Source of the DNA: an uncultured Gammaproteobacteria bacterium
GTDB lineage: Bacteria > Pseudomonadota > Gammaproteobacteria > Enterobacterales > Psychrobiaceae
Length of the DNA stretch: 62,342 nucleotides
Direction of reading: 5' to 3'
NCBI GenBank assembly: GCA_937139475.1
Contig: CAKZQF010000071.1
Coordinates: 1 to 62,342, forward strand
Shown: piece after piece, positions 9,255-18,953 of the stretch
How the letters are laid out: every line of letters starts with the position of its first letter
How positions within the stretch are numbered: position 1 is the stretch's first letter
The notes under the pieces: generated by a model
Database searches by the model: none
Told to the model about the DNA's origin: nothing
What the model saw: only the letters and a program-made list of their open reading frames with translations
Position numbers and translations under genes: made by a program

Positions 9255-10471
9255 TATTCTTTTCGACTCTGCAATTTTTTACTCACATTCTGTTCCCTAC
9301 TTTCCGAGACTAAATTCTCATACATCGATTTTCTTCTTTCATCTAAAATGTCATTCGTATATTGGCTAGCCACCTCAAAGTTTTTCCTACTTTGAAATTT
9401 CAACGATTCACTATCCAATTTGGCCGTTTCTATTAATTTATTCGCAAATTGCTCTATATTATCTGGAGGTACAATGAACTCATCATTTAGCAACTCAGGT
9501 ATACCCCCTACCCTTGTCGCAACGCAAACTAATCCTCTTCCCATCGCCTCTATAAGGGCTCGCGGTAATCCTTCTTGCCTTGATGGCATCACAAAATAAT
9601 CAGATTGATCAAGTAGCATATTAATATTTTCTCTAGAACTAATATTACCAAGAAACTCAACTCGCTCTTCTATGCCTAAGTTTGACGCTAGACGGTTCAA
9701 AGAAGCTATTAAATCTCCTCCCCCAATCCACTGGAGCCTAGCATCAATTCCCCTTTCTACTAGGTATGATACGACCCCAAGAGCAACATCCGCTCCCTTG
9801 TAAGGTTGAGATAAGTTTCCTATACCTATCAAATTCATATTTGTATCACTTTTTTGATAATTATCTCTATATTTCAATTGATTTTTGCTAAGAAATATAC
9901 TCGAATAATATGTAGAGAACTTATCCTTGTGAGGGGGGTATGTTTTTTGCAGAGTAGATTTTGTGACAAAAGAACTTGAAACAGCTTGCTTGCATTGTAG
10001 TTTTTGGAAGAAAACAAAAATTTTTGAATATAACCACGACATCGAACTACTACTAGCGCTAGCTGTAAAAGCATCAGCGGGATCACCGACAACTTCTACA
10101 CCGTATGTTTTCTTTTTCCCTAATAAGTTGATTGAAAAGTATAAGATTGACAACATACTGGGTATACGCAATATTACACATTCACTCTCCGCATTACGTC
10201 TATTTAACGCTCGAGCAATGCCAAAAAACTTTAAAACAAACTGTTTTGGACCTATATAATATGGCAAGGGAATAAATTTAACATTACTCCCATCAACTCT
10301 TTTCCAGTCATCCATTGGTAATGTTACATTCTTAACCCTAGCGACAATATTAACCTCGTCAAAGGATATTAAGTACCTCAGCCAAAAATCATACGGGAAA
10401 GAATTAGCAGTCCAATATAGGCCATTTTGACAGCGATAGAAACGTTGTTCGATAATAACATCTAGTTTCAT
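9254..10471 (-). CDS. Glycosyltransferase group 1 (GT-B fold)
   Basis: The 405-residue protein ends in a GT4-type donor domain with MPSRQEGLPRALIEAMGRGL and TRVGGIPELL, the typical E-x-G-x-P-x-x-x-x-E-A-M region. The N-terminal half is divergent and lysine/serine-rich. It is presumed to add another sugar of the repeat unit. It begins one base after the stop of the wzy-like gene and its last base overlaps the next transferase gene, so the three are co-transcribed. Specificity is unknown. Confidence 0.83.
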   Translation of the reverse strand: MKLDVIIEQRFYRCQNGLYWTANSFPYDFWLRYLISFDEVNIVARVKNVTLPMDDWKRVDGSNVKFIPLPYYIGPKQFVLKFFGIARALNRRNAESECVILRIPSMLSILYFSINLLGKKKTYGVEVVGDPADAFTASASSSSMSWLYSKIFVFFQKLQCKQAVSSSFVTKSTLQKTYPPHKDKFSTYYSSIFLSKNQLKYRDNYQKSDTNMNLIGIGNLSQPYKGADVALGVVSYLVERGIDARLQWIGGGDLIASLNRLASNLGIEERVEFLGNISSRENINMLLDQSDYFVMPSRQEGLPRALIEAMGRGLVCVATRVGGIPELLNDEFIVPPDNIEQFANKLIETAKLDSESLKFQSRKNFEVASQYTNDILDERRKSMYENLVSESREQNVSKKLQSRKE

Positions 10472-10472
10472 G

Positions 10473-11675
10473 TTAAGACCTTATGTTAAGCTTGCCTCGC
10501 TGAGCGATAAGCAAGCAAGTAAAAAATATAATCATGCAATAAATAAAAGCTTTGAAGATCATGAGTGCTTCACCTCGAATCGCATAAACTAAATAAAAAA
10601 TACTGAAATACGTTAATAAGGAACCTAGCACTCTGCCCTTCTTATGATTCCTGTAGAATTTTGATAACAGCATCGAAATTATTGCAAAGAACAGAAAGAC
10701 CCCAGTGAGGCCAAAGTTTAAATAAGCCTCGGCTTCCATTGCGAAACCAAAGGCTCCATCATTAACCGAAGAACTATACTTTGAGCTAAACCAAATAGAG
10801 AGAGGCTCGTCTATTTTTATTGCCCCTAATGTAAACATGTTAATTATGCTAGAAAAATAGCTCCTTCCATTCCAATGATTCATTCCTTGCTCCAACCAGC
10901 TAGCAACATTAGAAGTTACCATTAGATTACTACCTTGATTTAGAAGCGCTGCAACGCTCCCCCCCTCAAATAACCCTCCCCTGCCTAATGAGGAAAACAC
11001 AAAATAAATAGTAGCCACAAGAACAATTAAGCCGAATTTAAATATTGAAATCCGTTTACGCTTCATCCACCATATAGCGATGGACAAAACAATTAGAATA
11101 AAGTCTCGCTCGCCAATATATAGACAGTAAAAGCAATAAAGGATAAAGCATAACATAAAGTTTTTATTAATCTTTTCTGTTACTGCCATGTAACAAAAAG
11201 CGATTATTGGCCATAAGGTCATAAGCGGATAATGTAACGAACCAACTGCTTTAATTCTTTCTACCTTATCTAACGGCTGTATGCCAATTCTTGATATTGC
11301 AACAAATAATACTATACAAGTCGAAAGCCATAATAATAATGAAAAATAGCGACTCATTATAAGAGTTGATTTATAAGGAATATAAACTTCAAATCTAAAA
11401 GAAAGTTTTGATAATGAATTAGACGGCGTTAGGCATAAGCCACTTAATGCTAGCGTAAAAATGAAGCATGATAGGGCTAGATATTGTACATTAATTCCCG
11501 AATAGATGGGAATTCCGATCCAATGTGCGATAACGGGTCCGAAAGTAAAATAGAAGTAAAAGATAATAAATATTGCTAGGGGAGTCACAGTCCCCTTATA
11601 ACGTATAAGTTCCCAAAAAACTCTATATGCAACTAAAGAGGCAGCAATAAAAAGATACAGCCAAAACTCATACAT
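10473..11675 (-). CDS. wzy: O-antigen/polysaccharide polymerase (Wzy-like membrane protein)
   Basis: The 400-residue protein is almost entirely hydrophobic, with roughly ten to eleven predicted membrane segments and a larger periplasmic loop around residues 225-300. It has no enzyme motif, which is usual for Wzy proteins. It lies between a flippase-like gene and glycosyltransferase genes, the normal position of wzy. Family knowledge: Wzy joins lipid-linked repeat units in the periplasm. Assignment rests on topology and context because Wzy sequences are poorly conserved. Confidence 0.75.
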   Translation of the reverse strand: MYEFWLYLFIAASLVAYRVFWELIRYKGTVTPLAIFIIFYFYFTFGPVIAHWIGIPIYSGINVQYLALSCFIFTLALSGLCLTPSNSLSKLSFRFEVYIPYKSTLIMSRYFSLLLWLSTCIVLFVAISRIGIQPLDKVERIKAVGSLHYPLMTLWPIIAFCYMAVTEKINKNFMLCFILYCFYCLYIGERDFILIVLSIAIWWMKRKRISIFKFGLIVLVATIYFVFSSLGRGGLFEGGSVAALLNQGSNLMVTSNVASWLEQGMNHWNGRSYFSSIINMFTLGAIKIDEPLSIWFSSKYSSSVNDGAFGFAMEAEAYLNFGLTGVFLFFAIISMLLSKFYRNHKKGRVLGSLLTYFSIFYLVYAIRGEALMIFKAFIYCMIIFFTCLLIAQRGKLNIRS

Positions 11676-12918
11676 TACTTAGCCTTAGCTTACGTGTAAA
11701 TATGAACCACACAAAAATAACATGCAAAGCGCCCACTGAACTAAGAGTGATATATATCCCTAGCAACTCATAATACTGAAATAGGTGATAGCAACCTAGA
11801 AGTGTCACTATTGAACCTGCAAAGGATATATACGTCATTTTTTTATATTCATCGCATGCTATTAAAAGATAATTAGCTGCCGATTGGAATACTTGAGGGA
11901 TTGCCGCTAACACTGAAATTAATAACAAATCTTTGTGGAAATCATTAAGTGGGAGGTCAAATATTACTAGTAAGTAATTTCCCAAAGGTGTTACAAAAAC
12001 AAAAAAAATAAGGCAACAGACACTAAAAATTTTTAAGGCTGTGTGCAGTATGATTTTTTTCACTTTCATTAACTCACCAGCCTTGACAGAAACTGTTAAC
12101 TCCCTCAAACAAACTTGTGAAATAGAGTTTGCAATCACTATCATAACAAGGCCTGCATAGCTAAAAATTGTGTAAACAGCCAAATCTGTTAAATAGCTAT
12201 TGCCTCCCATTACATATCGTGGAACATTTATCTGAATCGACGAAATTAAAGCAGTAATTGACATTGGAATCGAGCTTTTTATCAATTCCTTTGTTTTTAG
12301 CGCTACATATCCAGTGCCATTTTCTTTCATATTCGAAAACGTGAACAGCAATATAAGCGAAAGTAACCCCAAAACAAATATTAATGTTGCAGAATTTAAA
12401 TATTTCCACCCTATGAACAATATTAAAATAGCAGTGCATGCTTTGAGAAAGCCAAGCCTAAATAGAACGCCCCAATTTTTCTTTCGGATCAGTTTAACAA
12501 CAGTCACATCACATAATAGTTCAGCCACTTTGTAAAAATATACGGCGAGTAATAACGGTGTTAGTTCTATGCCTGAGACCAAAGCAGTCAAAACAAAAAC
12601 AAGAAAAAAGAATATATAAAACATCACCCTAAGGTTAATATATGACCTTAAACTAAAGAAATTCTGGCTAATCATCAAATTTCGGTGTGGGATACTGATC
12701 AACATGATTAGCGGAGTGATGATTGACAAATAATAGGAAAATGTCCCTACAGATTCGAGACCTTCATTCCAACTGATATATATCGTGATTGCCCATGGAG
12801 TGAGCATTAGCGTGATTTGATAAAACAATAGACTAGTGGAACCGCTATAGAGCACTTTTCTAAGCAGCATCCTGAAATCTAATATTTTTGTTCTTTCTCG
12901 TAACTTTATGAGGTACAC
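11668..12918 (-). CDS. wzx: Polysaccharide flippase (Wzx-like, MATE/MOP superfamily)
   Basis: The 416-residue protein shows about twelve hydrophobic segments and the pattern of Wzx translocases (SSTSLLFYQITLMLTPWAIT near the start). The start is taken as GTG at 12918, because an AAGGGA ribosome site lies about seven bases upstream; an internal ATG at codon 17 is an alternative. Wzx moves lipid-linked repeat units across the inner membrane. It overlaps wzy by eight bases. The function is inferred from topology and gene order. Confidence 0.75.
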   Translation of the reverse strand: MYLIKLRERTKILDFRMLLRKVLYSGSTSLLFYQITLMLTPWAITIYISWNEGLESVGTFSYYLSIITPLIMLISIPHRNLMISQNFFSLRSYINLRVMFYIFFFLVFVLTALVSGIELTPLLLAVYFYKVAELLCDVTVVKLIRKKNWGVLFRLGFLKACTAILILFIGWKYLNSATLIFVLGLLSLILLFTFSNMKENGTGYVALKTKELIKSSIPMSITALISSIQINVPRYVMGGNSYLTDLAVYTIFSYAGLVMIVIANSISQVCLRELTVSVKAGELMKVKKIILHTALKIFSVCCLIFFVFVTPLGNYLLVIFDLPLNDFHKDLLLISVLAAIPQVFQSAANYLLIACDEYKKMTYISFAGSIVTLLGCYHLFQYYELLGIYITLSSVGALHVIFVWFIFTRKLRLSNV

Positions 12919-13007
12919 CCATTGGTCCCTTCTAAACTTATAAAACCGGCTGCAATTTGAAATGTAGCAGGCGTTTTATTCCTAGTCATTTTACAGCCTA
13001 AAATTAA

Positions 13008-14012
13008 CTAGGTAGTCTTAGCTGCAAGAAAATCTCGTATTAAAACAAACAAAATAGAAAAAATAAAAGCTAATAGCCCTCCAGCAATACTAATAAAGAC
13101 CCTCCTAGGCTCAATGTGCAACTCTGGAATTACCGCAGGGTCTATTGTTTTAAATGCATATTCATCACGAATTTCAGCAAACATGATTGTTTTAGTTTGT
13201 TCTTCAATAATCTCATACAAGACATCTTGCATTGCACTCACTTTAGTTTGGCTTAACTGATGTTTTAGATAATCAATACTTCTTTTCGCTTCTGTTAAAT
13301 CTCTACTTTTCATTTCAATATTAATGGCATCGATAAGCCAATCAACCCATTGTTTTGCAATTTCAGGCGAATAGTGCTTCACAGAAATGGAAATCATTGA
13401 GTTTTCACTATTTTGGTTAATACTGATTCTGTCCATAAATTCTTCATAGGCTTCTTGACTCGATGGTTTAGGCTTGAATGGAGCTTTAACATTTCTTATC
13501 CATTTCTTTGCAGCAGCATCATAGGCATCCGCGTCATATATTAATTCATTGTCTTCATGATTCCAGCCTTCAATTGCCATCAAAAGTACTAGTAGCTTAT
13601 GCTCTTCAAGAAACCCTTCCACAAAAACTCGAGATTTCATTATTTCTATAGCCAATCCCGTGTTATCGACCTGACCTCCACCGAGGCTGACACCGGCAAG
13701 ACTTGCCAGTCCGCCAAACTTAGATGCTAACCCCCCCATACTGCCTTTTTCTTGCGTTGCTGGCGCTAAAAGAGCTTCTGATTTATAGATGTTTGGCAGT
13801 GATAAAGCGTACGCTACAGACGCAATAGCAAAGATAGTAGTTACGGCAATAATCAACCACTTTCCGGCCCAAATAGCGCGCCATAATTCAGCTAAATCAA
13901 TTTCGTCATCTTGCGGTTGCTGTGCTTGGTTTAAAGCAAGTTGTTGCAATAACTGTGATGGTATTTGGTAGTTGTCTGCTGGGACTTTGTCATTCATAGG
14001 TGTTTCTTTCAT
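13008..14012 (-). CDS. wzz: Polysaccharide co-polymerase / O-antigen chain-length regulator (Wzz family)
   Basis: This 334-residue protein has a Wzz layout: a cytoplasmic N-terminus with DEIDLAELWRAIWAGKW, a membrane segment at about 50-72, a long periplasmic region and a second membrane segment at about 305-327 with the PRR motif (EPRRVFISIAGG). It has no Walker motifs and no C-terminal kinase domain, so it is a PCP-1-type regulator rather than Wzc. Its ATG is two bases after the wza stop and has an AAGGGG ribosome site. It would set polymer length with Wzy. Confidence 0.9.
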   Translation of the reverse strand: MKETPMNDKVPADNYQIPSQLLQQLALNQAQQPQDDEIDLAELWRAIWAGKWLIIAVTTIFAIASVAYALSLPNIYKSEALLAPATQEKGSMGGLASKFGGLASLAGVSLGGGQVDNTGLAIEIMKSRVFVEGFLEEHKLLVLLMAIEGWNHEDNELIYDADAYDAAAKKWIRNVKAPFKPKPSSQEAYEEFMDRISINQNSENSMISISVKHYSPEIAKQWVDWLIDAINIEMKSRDLTEAKRSIDYLKHQLSQTKVSAMQDVLYEIIEEQTKTIMFAEIRDEYAFKTIDPAVIPELHIEPRRVFISIAGGLLAFIFSILFVLIRDFLAAKTT

Positions 14013-14014
14013 GA

Positions 14015-16609
14015 CTACAGCCCCTTAACAGCAGCTAAAGCAACTGCAGCATTATAGATAATACCGGTAACTTGAGACCACAGCGTTAGGTTATCTTTGT
14101 ATTCAGTATCAAGCGGTACCACAATGGTATCACCGGGTTTGATTTGCTGCTGACCATTAAACCAGTAGTTTGACTCTGGAATCATAACCGAGCCGTTCGC
14201 ACGTATAATGTAGATTCGCTCATCATCAGCTCGTTGCTTAATGCCGCCAGCAAGTTTTATATATTGGTTGACATCAAGCCCCTCGTTATAAAAGTGGGTT
14301 GAAGAATGCTGCACTTCACCAACCACTGTTACAATTTGTTGTTGTGACGGGATATATAGCATATCACCGTCTTCAATCGTGAGACCATTGTTGTTTTTCG
14401 ATTCATTCTTATGTTCTAGTTCAATAACCATTCGACCAATGGCTTTTAAATTCTCAAGCTCTTTTAGCATTAACGAAGCTTCGGAAAACGGCACATTAGA
14501 GCCTTCCCCACTCAAGCCCTTCGAAGCAATCTCTAACCGCAACTGGTCGGCAAGTTTTGCAATCTGTGCCAATTCTTGTTCTTTCACTGATTCTCTAGTA
14601 AATACCGCGCCAGCGAGAAAAGCTTGGTTAGTGTAGCCACCGGCTCTTTTGATTACGCTGGCTAAGGTTTCTCCTTGACGTACTGAATAAGTGCCTGGAA
14701 AACGAACTTCACCATCTAACGAAACTGAAATATTCTCTTGCCATGACGGGATTTTTAGAATATTCAAATGGTCTTTGCTAACAATGGATAAATTGGCCGC
14801 CCATTCACCAGATAATGCAGCCTGGAGGTCAACATTTGTGTGTCTAACGCTTGCCCCTAATTCAGCATCTACAACCAAACTGGTAAGCTCAGCTTGTTTT
14901 AAGTAAGCACTTTGCAATGCACCACCTGCAGCGATAATTAGGTCACGGAGGTGGGTTTTTTTTGAGATTGGGTATTCACCAGGAAATCTAACTTCCCCCG
15001 AGATAGAGGCAACATTAACTGCGCCGTTATACAATTCTTGCCCTTTCAACTTGTCAAGGATCGGTTTCAGTAATTCACGACGAGTGTAATCACCACTTTT
15101 AGCGATTAGCCTTTTATCAGAGTACAAATTTGAAAGACTATCACCACCGTCTTCTTCAATAATGGCGTTATCGGCATCCTCTTCTTTTGATTCAATAAGC
15201 AATTCTTCGCGTTGACTAAATACAATAAGTATATCCCGCGCTGACAACTCAATATTGTCAAGGTTGTTTTTATCTGCAAAAATTTTTGCTAGACTAAATT
15301 GTAATATTTCGATGTCACCCTGCAAGTTAATTTCACGTACAACCAATGAATACTGCAAATCGACTGCACCTTTCAAATCACTCCATTGCGATTGAATTAA
15401 ATCACTTACACGCAGCCCTTTTTTCCATTGGTAATAGCCAGGTCTAGTTAGCGCACCGGCAAGAATTATTTGGTCCTTTATTTTATCTGTTGTTGATTGC
15501 ACAATTAATACATCACCGTCAGCAACTCCCTGCTGTTGGCCACGTTCTGTGGTTAAATCAACGTTAATTAGTGTTGGTAAATTATTAGGGCTATGACTCT
15601 CTAGGAGACTGGCTTTAGGGTACGAATTAGGCTTAATACCAGCGGCCAGTTTTACGACATCAGCTATAGTTTGTTTGCCTTTTAGCTCATAGATGGCAGG
15701 ACGCTTTACCTCACCTTTAACATGTACCCTTGGGCCAACGGTTGGAATAAAAACCACATCACCAGACTGTAAACGGACATCGTCACTCGCATCACCATTC
15801 ATTAACAAGTCATACAAATCAAAAGTCGTAATAGTTTTTCCTGCGCGTTTGAGCTGGATGTTACGTAGCGACGCAATATCTGTTACCCCACCAGAAACAA
15901 ACAGAGCTTGAGTTATGGTAGATAAGGAACTTACAGTGTATGACCCCGGCTTAAAAGCTTCACCAGCAATGATAATACGAATAGAACGAAGCTCACCTAG
16001 ACTAATACTAGTTTGAACACCGATGTGTTGCTCGTTAACCTGTTTAGTCAACTGTAGTTGCAAGTTTTCAAACGTTAACCCCATTACACTAACAGGCCCC
16101 ATATCAGGCACTTGAATGCTACCATCTCTAGATACAGTTAAAGAGTAGCTTTTATTCTCTTTGCCATATATTTGGATATTAACAACATCACCTGGCCCCA
16201 TAAGATATTCGGCAGGCACTGGGACATCACTAACTGGTGCGTAGGTCGACGGTTGGCCGGCGAACATGTCGTAACCATAAGGTTTTAGAGTAAGCTTTTC
16301 TTCAGTTTCCTCTTTTCTTGCACTTAACGTTTGTAAACTGAACTCGTCATCAGTGATTCGCTCGGTAATGAGCTCAGGGGTCTCTAGTGGTTTAGCTTGC
16401 TGATTTGATAGGCCACCTAGCATATCTGGTGACAAACCGTATTGCTTCATCAAACGAGCCTGCTCTGATTTTGGCAACTTTTTGAGCTGCTCTATCATAG
16501 CTGGTGATGGAGTGATCGCGCTGCTCACAGCAGGAACCAATACGGTTGATAGTGCGATAAGACTAAAAATGCTTGCTTTTTTTAGCGTTAAAAAATGGCT
16601 TTGCAACAC
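14015..16609 (-). CDS. wza: Outer-membrane polysaccharide export protein with multiple SLBB domains (Wza-like)
   Basis: The 864-residue protein has a signal peptide ending near VSSA, a poly-export domain (PAEYLMGPGDVVNIQIYGKE near 135-155) and several SLBB segments through to the C-terminus (for example GEVKRPAIYELKG, GEVRFPGEYPISK, GEVRFPGTYSVRQG). It is more than twice the length of E. coli Wza and lacks a lipobox cysteine. It should form the export channel for the polymer. It is the first gene after the ops leader. The matching Wzz has no kinase domain, and no Wzc or Wzb is visible here. Confidence 0.9.
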   Translation of the reverse strand: MLQSHFLTLKKASIFSLIALSTVLVPAVSSAITPSPAMIEQLKKLPKSEQARLMKQYGLSPDMLGGLSNQQAKPLETPELITERITDDEFSLQTLSARKEETEEKLTLKPYGYDMFAGQPSTYAPVSDVPVPAEYLMGPGDVVNIQIYGKENKSYSLTVSRDGSIQVPDMGPVSVMGLTFENLQLQLTKQVNEQHIGVQTSISLGELRSIRIIIAGEAFKPGSYTVSSLSTITQALFVSGGVTDIASLRNIQLKRAGKTITTFDLYDLLMNGDASDDVRLQSGDVVFIPTVGPRVHVKGEVKRPAIYELKGKQTIADVVKLAAGIKPNSYPKASLLESHSPNNLPTLINVDLTTERGQQQGVADGDVLIVQSTTDKIKDQIILAGALTRPGYYQWKKGLRVSDLIQSQWSDLKGAVDLQYSLVVREINLQGDIEILQFSLAKIFADKNNLDNIELSARDILIVFSQREELLIESKEEDADNAIIEEDGGDSLSNLYSDKRLIAKSGDYTRRELLKPILDKLKGQELYNGAVNVASISGEVRFPGEYPISKKTHLRDLIIAAGGALQSAYLKQAELTSLVVDAELGASVRHTNVDLQAALSGEWAANLSIVSKDHLNILKIPSWQENISVSLDGEVRFPGTYSVRQGETLASVIKRAGGYTNQAFLAGAVFTRESVKEQELAQIAKLADQLRLEIASKGLSGEGSNVPFSEASLMLKELENLKAIGRMVIELEHKNESKNNNGLTIEDGDMLYIPSQQQIVTVVGEVQHSSTHFYNEGLDVNQYIKLAGGIKQRADDERIYIIRANGSVMIPESNYWFNGQQQIKPGDTIVVPLDTEYKDNLTLWSQVTGIIYNAAVALAAVKGL

Positions 16610-16924
16610 TGACTTCTCCGAAGACGTTGATTTTACGAGCTGAATGATAGCAGCTTTTGGCTATTTATCATTGAGCGGATGTATTTGTTTTGGTTGTGGC
16701 CTACAGCGATTTGATTGGCTGTAGCTACTGCGTTTGTTTTTCATGTATACCCTTACGAGATTCCCGCTCAAAAGACTACGGGAATGACCAAAGGGGGTGA
16801 AGACCGCATTTATTACTACATTCATTGTTTTTTGGGTACGCTACCGCCCTAGGGTGGTGGCTCCCCATTTGCCTAAAACGCTATATTTTTTAGTTGTTTG
16901 ACGACTCTTACTTCGTCAAACAAC
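16610..16924 (-). promoter_or_regulatory. 315-nt untranslated leader between rfaH and wza
   Basis: No open reading frame of note is present. The leader contains the ops element (16838-16848), a 12-bp hairpin at its upstream edge (16892-16925), a 7-bp stem 16760-16766/16779-16785 (ATTCCCG/CGGGAAT) and a 7-bp stem 16701-16707/16718-16724 (CTACAGC/GCTGTAG). No intrinsic terminator with a U-run on the minus strand is visible. This is the arrangement expected of a JUMPstart-like leader where RfaH loads onto RNA polymerase. Confidence 0.7.
16838..16848 (-). promoter_or_regulatory. ops element (RfaH recruitment site)
   Basis: The minus strand reads GGCGGTAGCGT, an exact match to the E. coli operon polarity suppressor element (GGCGGTAG-N-N-T). 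RNA polymerase pauses here and the exposed non-template strand recruits RfaH. It lies about 230 nt upstream of the wza start and about 77 nt downstream of the rfaH stop, in the correct orientation for the polysaccharide operon. Confidence 0.88.
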
Positions 16925-16925
16925 T
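16892..16925. repeat. 12-bp perfect hairpin touching the rfaH stop codon
   Basis: The arms AGTTGTTTGACG (16892-16903) and CGTCAAACAACT (16914-16925) pair perfectly around a 10-nt loop, and the distal arm reaches the last base of the rfaH stop codon. On the minus-strand transcript the stem is followed by A-rich sequence rather than U, so it is not a classic terminator. It may protect the rfaH mRNA end, cause pausing, or tune readthrough to the ops site. Confidence 0.6.
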
Positions 16926-17437
16926 TATGTTTTTAAACTGAGGTCTTTATTATCTAGTGATAACTTTGCTTGCTGCTCAATCATCTTGAGCATCAGCACG
17001 GAGCGTTCCAATCCATCATTTGTTTGATAGATTGCTTCAAGCCCCTGGTAAATACCTTGATTTATAACAACGACATCGCCTTTCTTTGGCAACGACTTTT
17101 CATCTATGTCGATATTTTCAGGTTCAAGTACAATACGTAAAGCGTCGACCATCTCATCTGAAACAGTCGCATATTCAAGGCCAAAACGTACAAATTGCGA
17201 AACACCACGGGTCGAACGTATGGCATTAAAATTTGCAGTGTTTGGGTCTAATTTTACAAAGAGGTAATTGGGGAAAAGCGATTCTAGCTGAATACTTCTT
17301 ACACCTTTACGAATCTTTTTAACCGGCTTTACCGGATGAAAAAATTCAATTCCTTGGTTTTGTAAATGTTGGCCTGCACGAGTTTCCTCTTTGGCTTTAC
17401 AGTAAAGTAGATACCAACAATGTGATCCTTGCGGCAT
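16925..17437 (-). CDS. rfaH: RfaH-type transcription antiterminator (NusG paralogue)
   Basis: The protein begins MPQGSHCWYLLYCKAKEE and contains LFPNYLFVKLDP and TRGVSQFVRFG, which match RfaH closely; the C-terminal KOW-like domain runs from about residue 100. The ATG at 17437 is preferred over an in-frame GTG at 17455 because it gives the usual family length and has a GAAGAGAG site upstream. RfaH binds polymerase paused at ops and suppresses Rho-dependent polarity in long surface-polysaccharide operons. Here it lies immediately upstream of such an operon and a matching ops site. Confidence 0.92.
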   Translation of the reverse strand: MPQGSHCWYLLYCKAKEETRAGQHLQNQGIEFFHPVKPVKKIRKGVRSIQLESLFPNYLFVKLDPNTANFNAIRSTRGVSQFVRFGLEYATVSDEMVDALRIVLEPENIDIDEKSLPKKGDVVVINQGIYQGLEAIYQTNDGLERSVLMLKMIEQQAKLSLDNKDLSLKT

Positions 17438-17563
17438 GAATATAACTCTCTTCACGACCTAAAACGCGGGGGATTTTAGCACCTTTACAAGTAACGATTC
17501 AATAGCCTTTGAGATATATTCTCGTTTGCGCTCAAAATTAGAACACAAACCACAGAAGATGTG

Positions 17564-17586
17564 AAAAAGCGTACGGAGGTACGCCT
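17564..17586 (-). terminator. Intrinsic terminator after wecC
   Basis: On the minus strand the stem GCGTAC-CTCC-GTACGC is followed by TTTTTC. It lies about 60 nt past the wecC stop and upstream of rfaH. It would separate the wecBC transcript from rfaH and the ops-controlled operon. Confidence 0.75.
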
Positions 17587-17645
17587 AAAGATAAAGTTTT
17601 AGCCAATATGAAAAACAAAACGAGTACATTTTGAAGATTTACAAC

Positions 17646-18953
17646 TTACTTACCATTAAACACCTGCTTTGGGGTCCAGATCCCACGGGTGTCAATCAGT
17701 TTTGGCACATTGATTTTCTTAATATCGAATCGGATAAAGGGCTTATGGTCAACTAATAGCAATACAATGTCAGCTTCAATCATTGCATCATTTAACTTGC
17801 TTAAAGTGGCCCCCTCATCAAATTCATTGGGTAGCTGTTCGATGTTAGGCTCAACAACGAGCATTTTTCCTTGATGGAGCTGATTTAATTCAAGTGCGAT
17901 ACTTAGTGCGGGACTCTCACGTAAATCGTCGATATCGGCTTTGAACGCGATACCTAAGCAGGCAACGGTGATATCTTCCGCTATTTTATTCGGCGCTTCG
18001 CTCAGTAACTCATCGAGCTTTTGCTTATATTGAGCAAGTACCCACGCCGGTTTACTATCGTTAATCTGTCTTGCTTGCTGGATCATTTTGGCTTTACCGG
18101 GTGTTTTAGACACGATGAACCATGGGTCAACCGCAATACAATGCCCACCAACGCCAGGCCCAGGTTGCAGAATATTCACCCGCGGGTGTCTATTGGCCAA
18201 GCTAATTAGCTCCCACACGTTAATATCAAGGTCATCGCATATCATCGATAACTCATTGGCAAACGCGATACTGACATCACGGGAGGCATTTTCAGTCAGC
18301 TTGGCCATTTCAGCAGTACGTGAATTGGTAATGATACAATCCCCGTCAACAAATATTTTATATAACTCCACGCTACGCTCAGAGCAGGTTTGAGTCATAC
18401 CGCCAATAACTCTGTCGTTGTGCACTAGCTCTTTGACCACTTTGCCCGGTAATACACGCTCAGGACAATGGGCAACATTGATATCAGCATCATCAGCTAC
18501 GTCCTGAGGAAAGCTAAGATCTGGACGCAGCTCCTTTAGCCAATGTGCAAGTTGTTCAGTCGCACCTACCGGTGACGTAGACTCAAGAATAACTAAATTG
18601 CCTTTAGCTAACACCGGCGCAATGGTTTGAGCCGCTTGGTTTATGAAGTGCAGATCTGGCTCCGGGGTTGCGCAAGCGTCATCGCTTGCTTTAAACGGTG
18701 TAGGTACCGCGATTAGAAATGCATCGGCTGGTTTTGCTTGCGTGGATGCTTGTAAATATCCTTGTTGCACCGCTTTAAACACAATGGCATCGAGTTCAGG
18801 TTCAATAATATGGATTTTCCCCTGGTTTATCGTATTTACCGCATTTTCATTAACATCGACACCTAGCACTTTGAGTTTACGAGAAGCGAAAATAGCCGCG
18901 GTTGGGAGACCGATATAACCAAGTCCTATTACCGAGATGGTTTCAAAGCTCAT
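17646..18953 (-). CDS. wecC: UDP-N-acetyl-D-mannosaminuronate dehydrogenase
   Basis: The 435-residue protein opens with [20 protein letters not shown] (NAD-binding) and carries the catalytic cysteine in [15 protein letters not shown] near residue 265. It oxidises UDP-ManNAc to UDP-ManNAcA. Length and motif order match WecC. Its start overlaps the end of wecB by 11 bases, so the two are coupled. The product may enter the local polymer or an ECA-like glycan; no other ECA genes are in the window. Confidence 0.93.
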   Translation of the reverse strand: MSFETISVIGLGYIGLPTAAIFASRKLKVLGVDVNENAVNTINQGKIHIIEPELDAIVFKAVQQGYLQASTQAKPADAFLIAVPTPFKASDDACATPEPDLHFINQAAQTIAPVLAKGNLVILESTSPVGATEQLAHWLKELRPDLSFPQDVADDADINVAHCPERVLPGKVVKELVHNDRVIGGMTQTCSERSVELYKIFVDGDCIITNSRTAEMAKLTENASRDVSIAFANELSMICDDLDINVWELISLANRHPRVNILQPGPGVGGHCIAVDPWFIVSKTPGKAKMIQQARQINDSKPAWVLAQYKQKLDELLSEAPNKIAEDITVACLGIAFKADIDDLRESPALSIALELNQLHQGKMLVVEPNIEQLPNEFDEGATLSKLNDAMIEADIVLLLVDHKPFIRFDIKKINVPKLIDTRGIWTPKQVFNGK

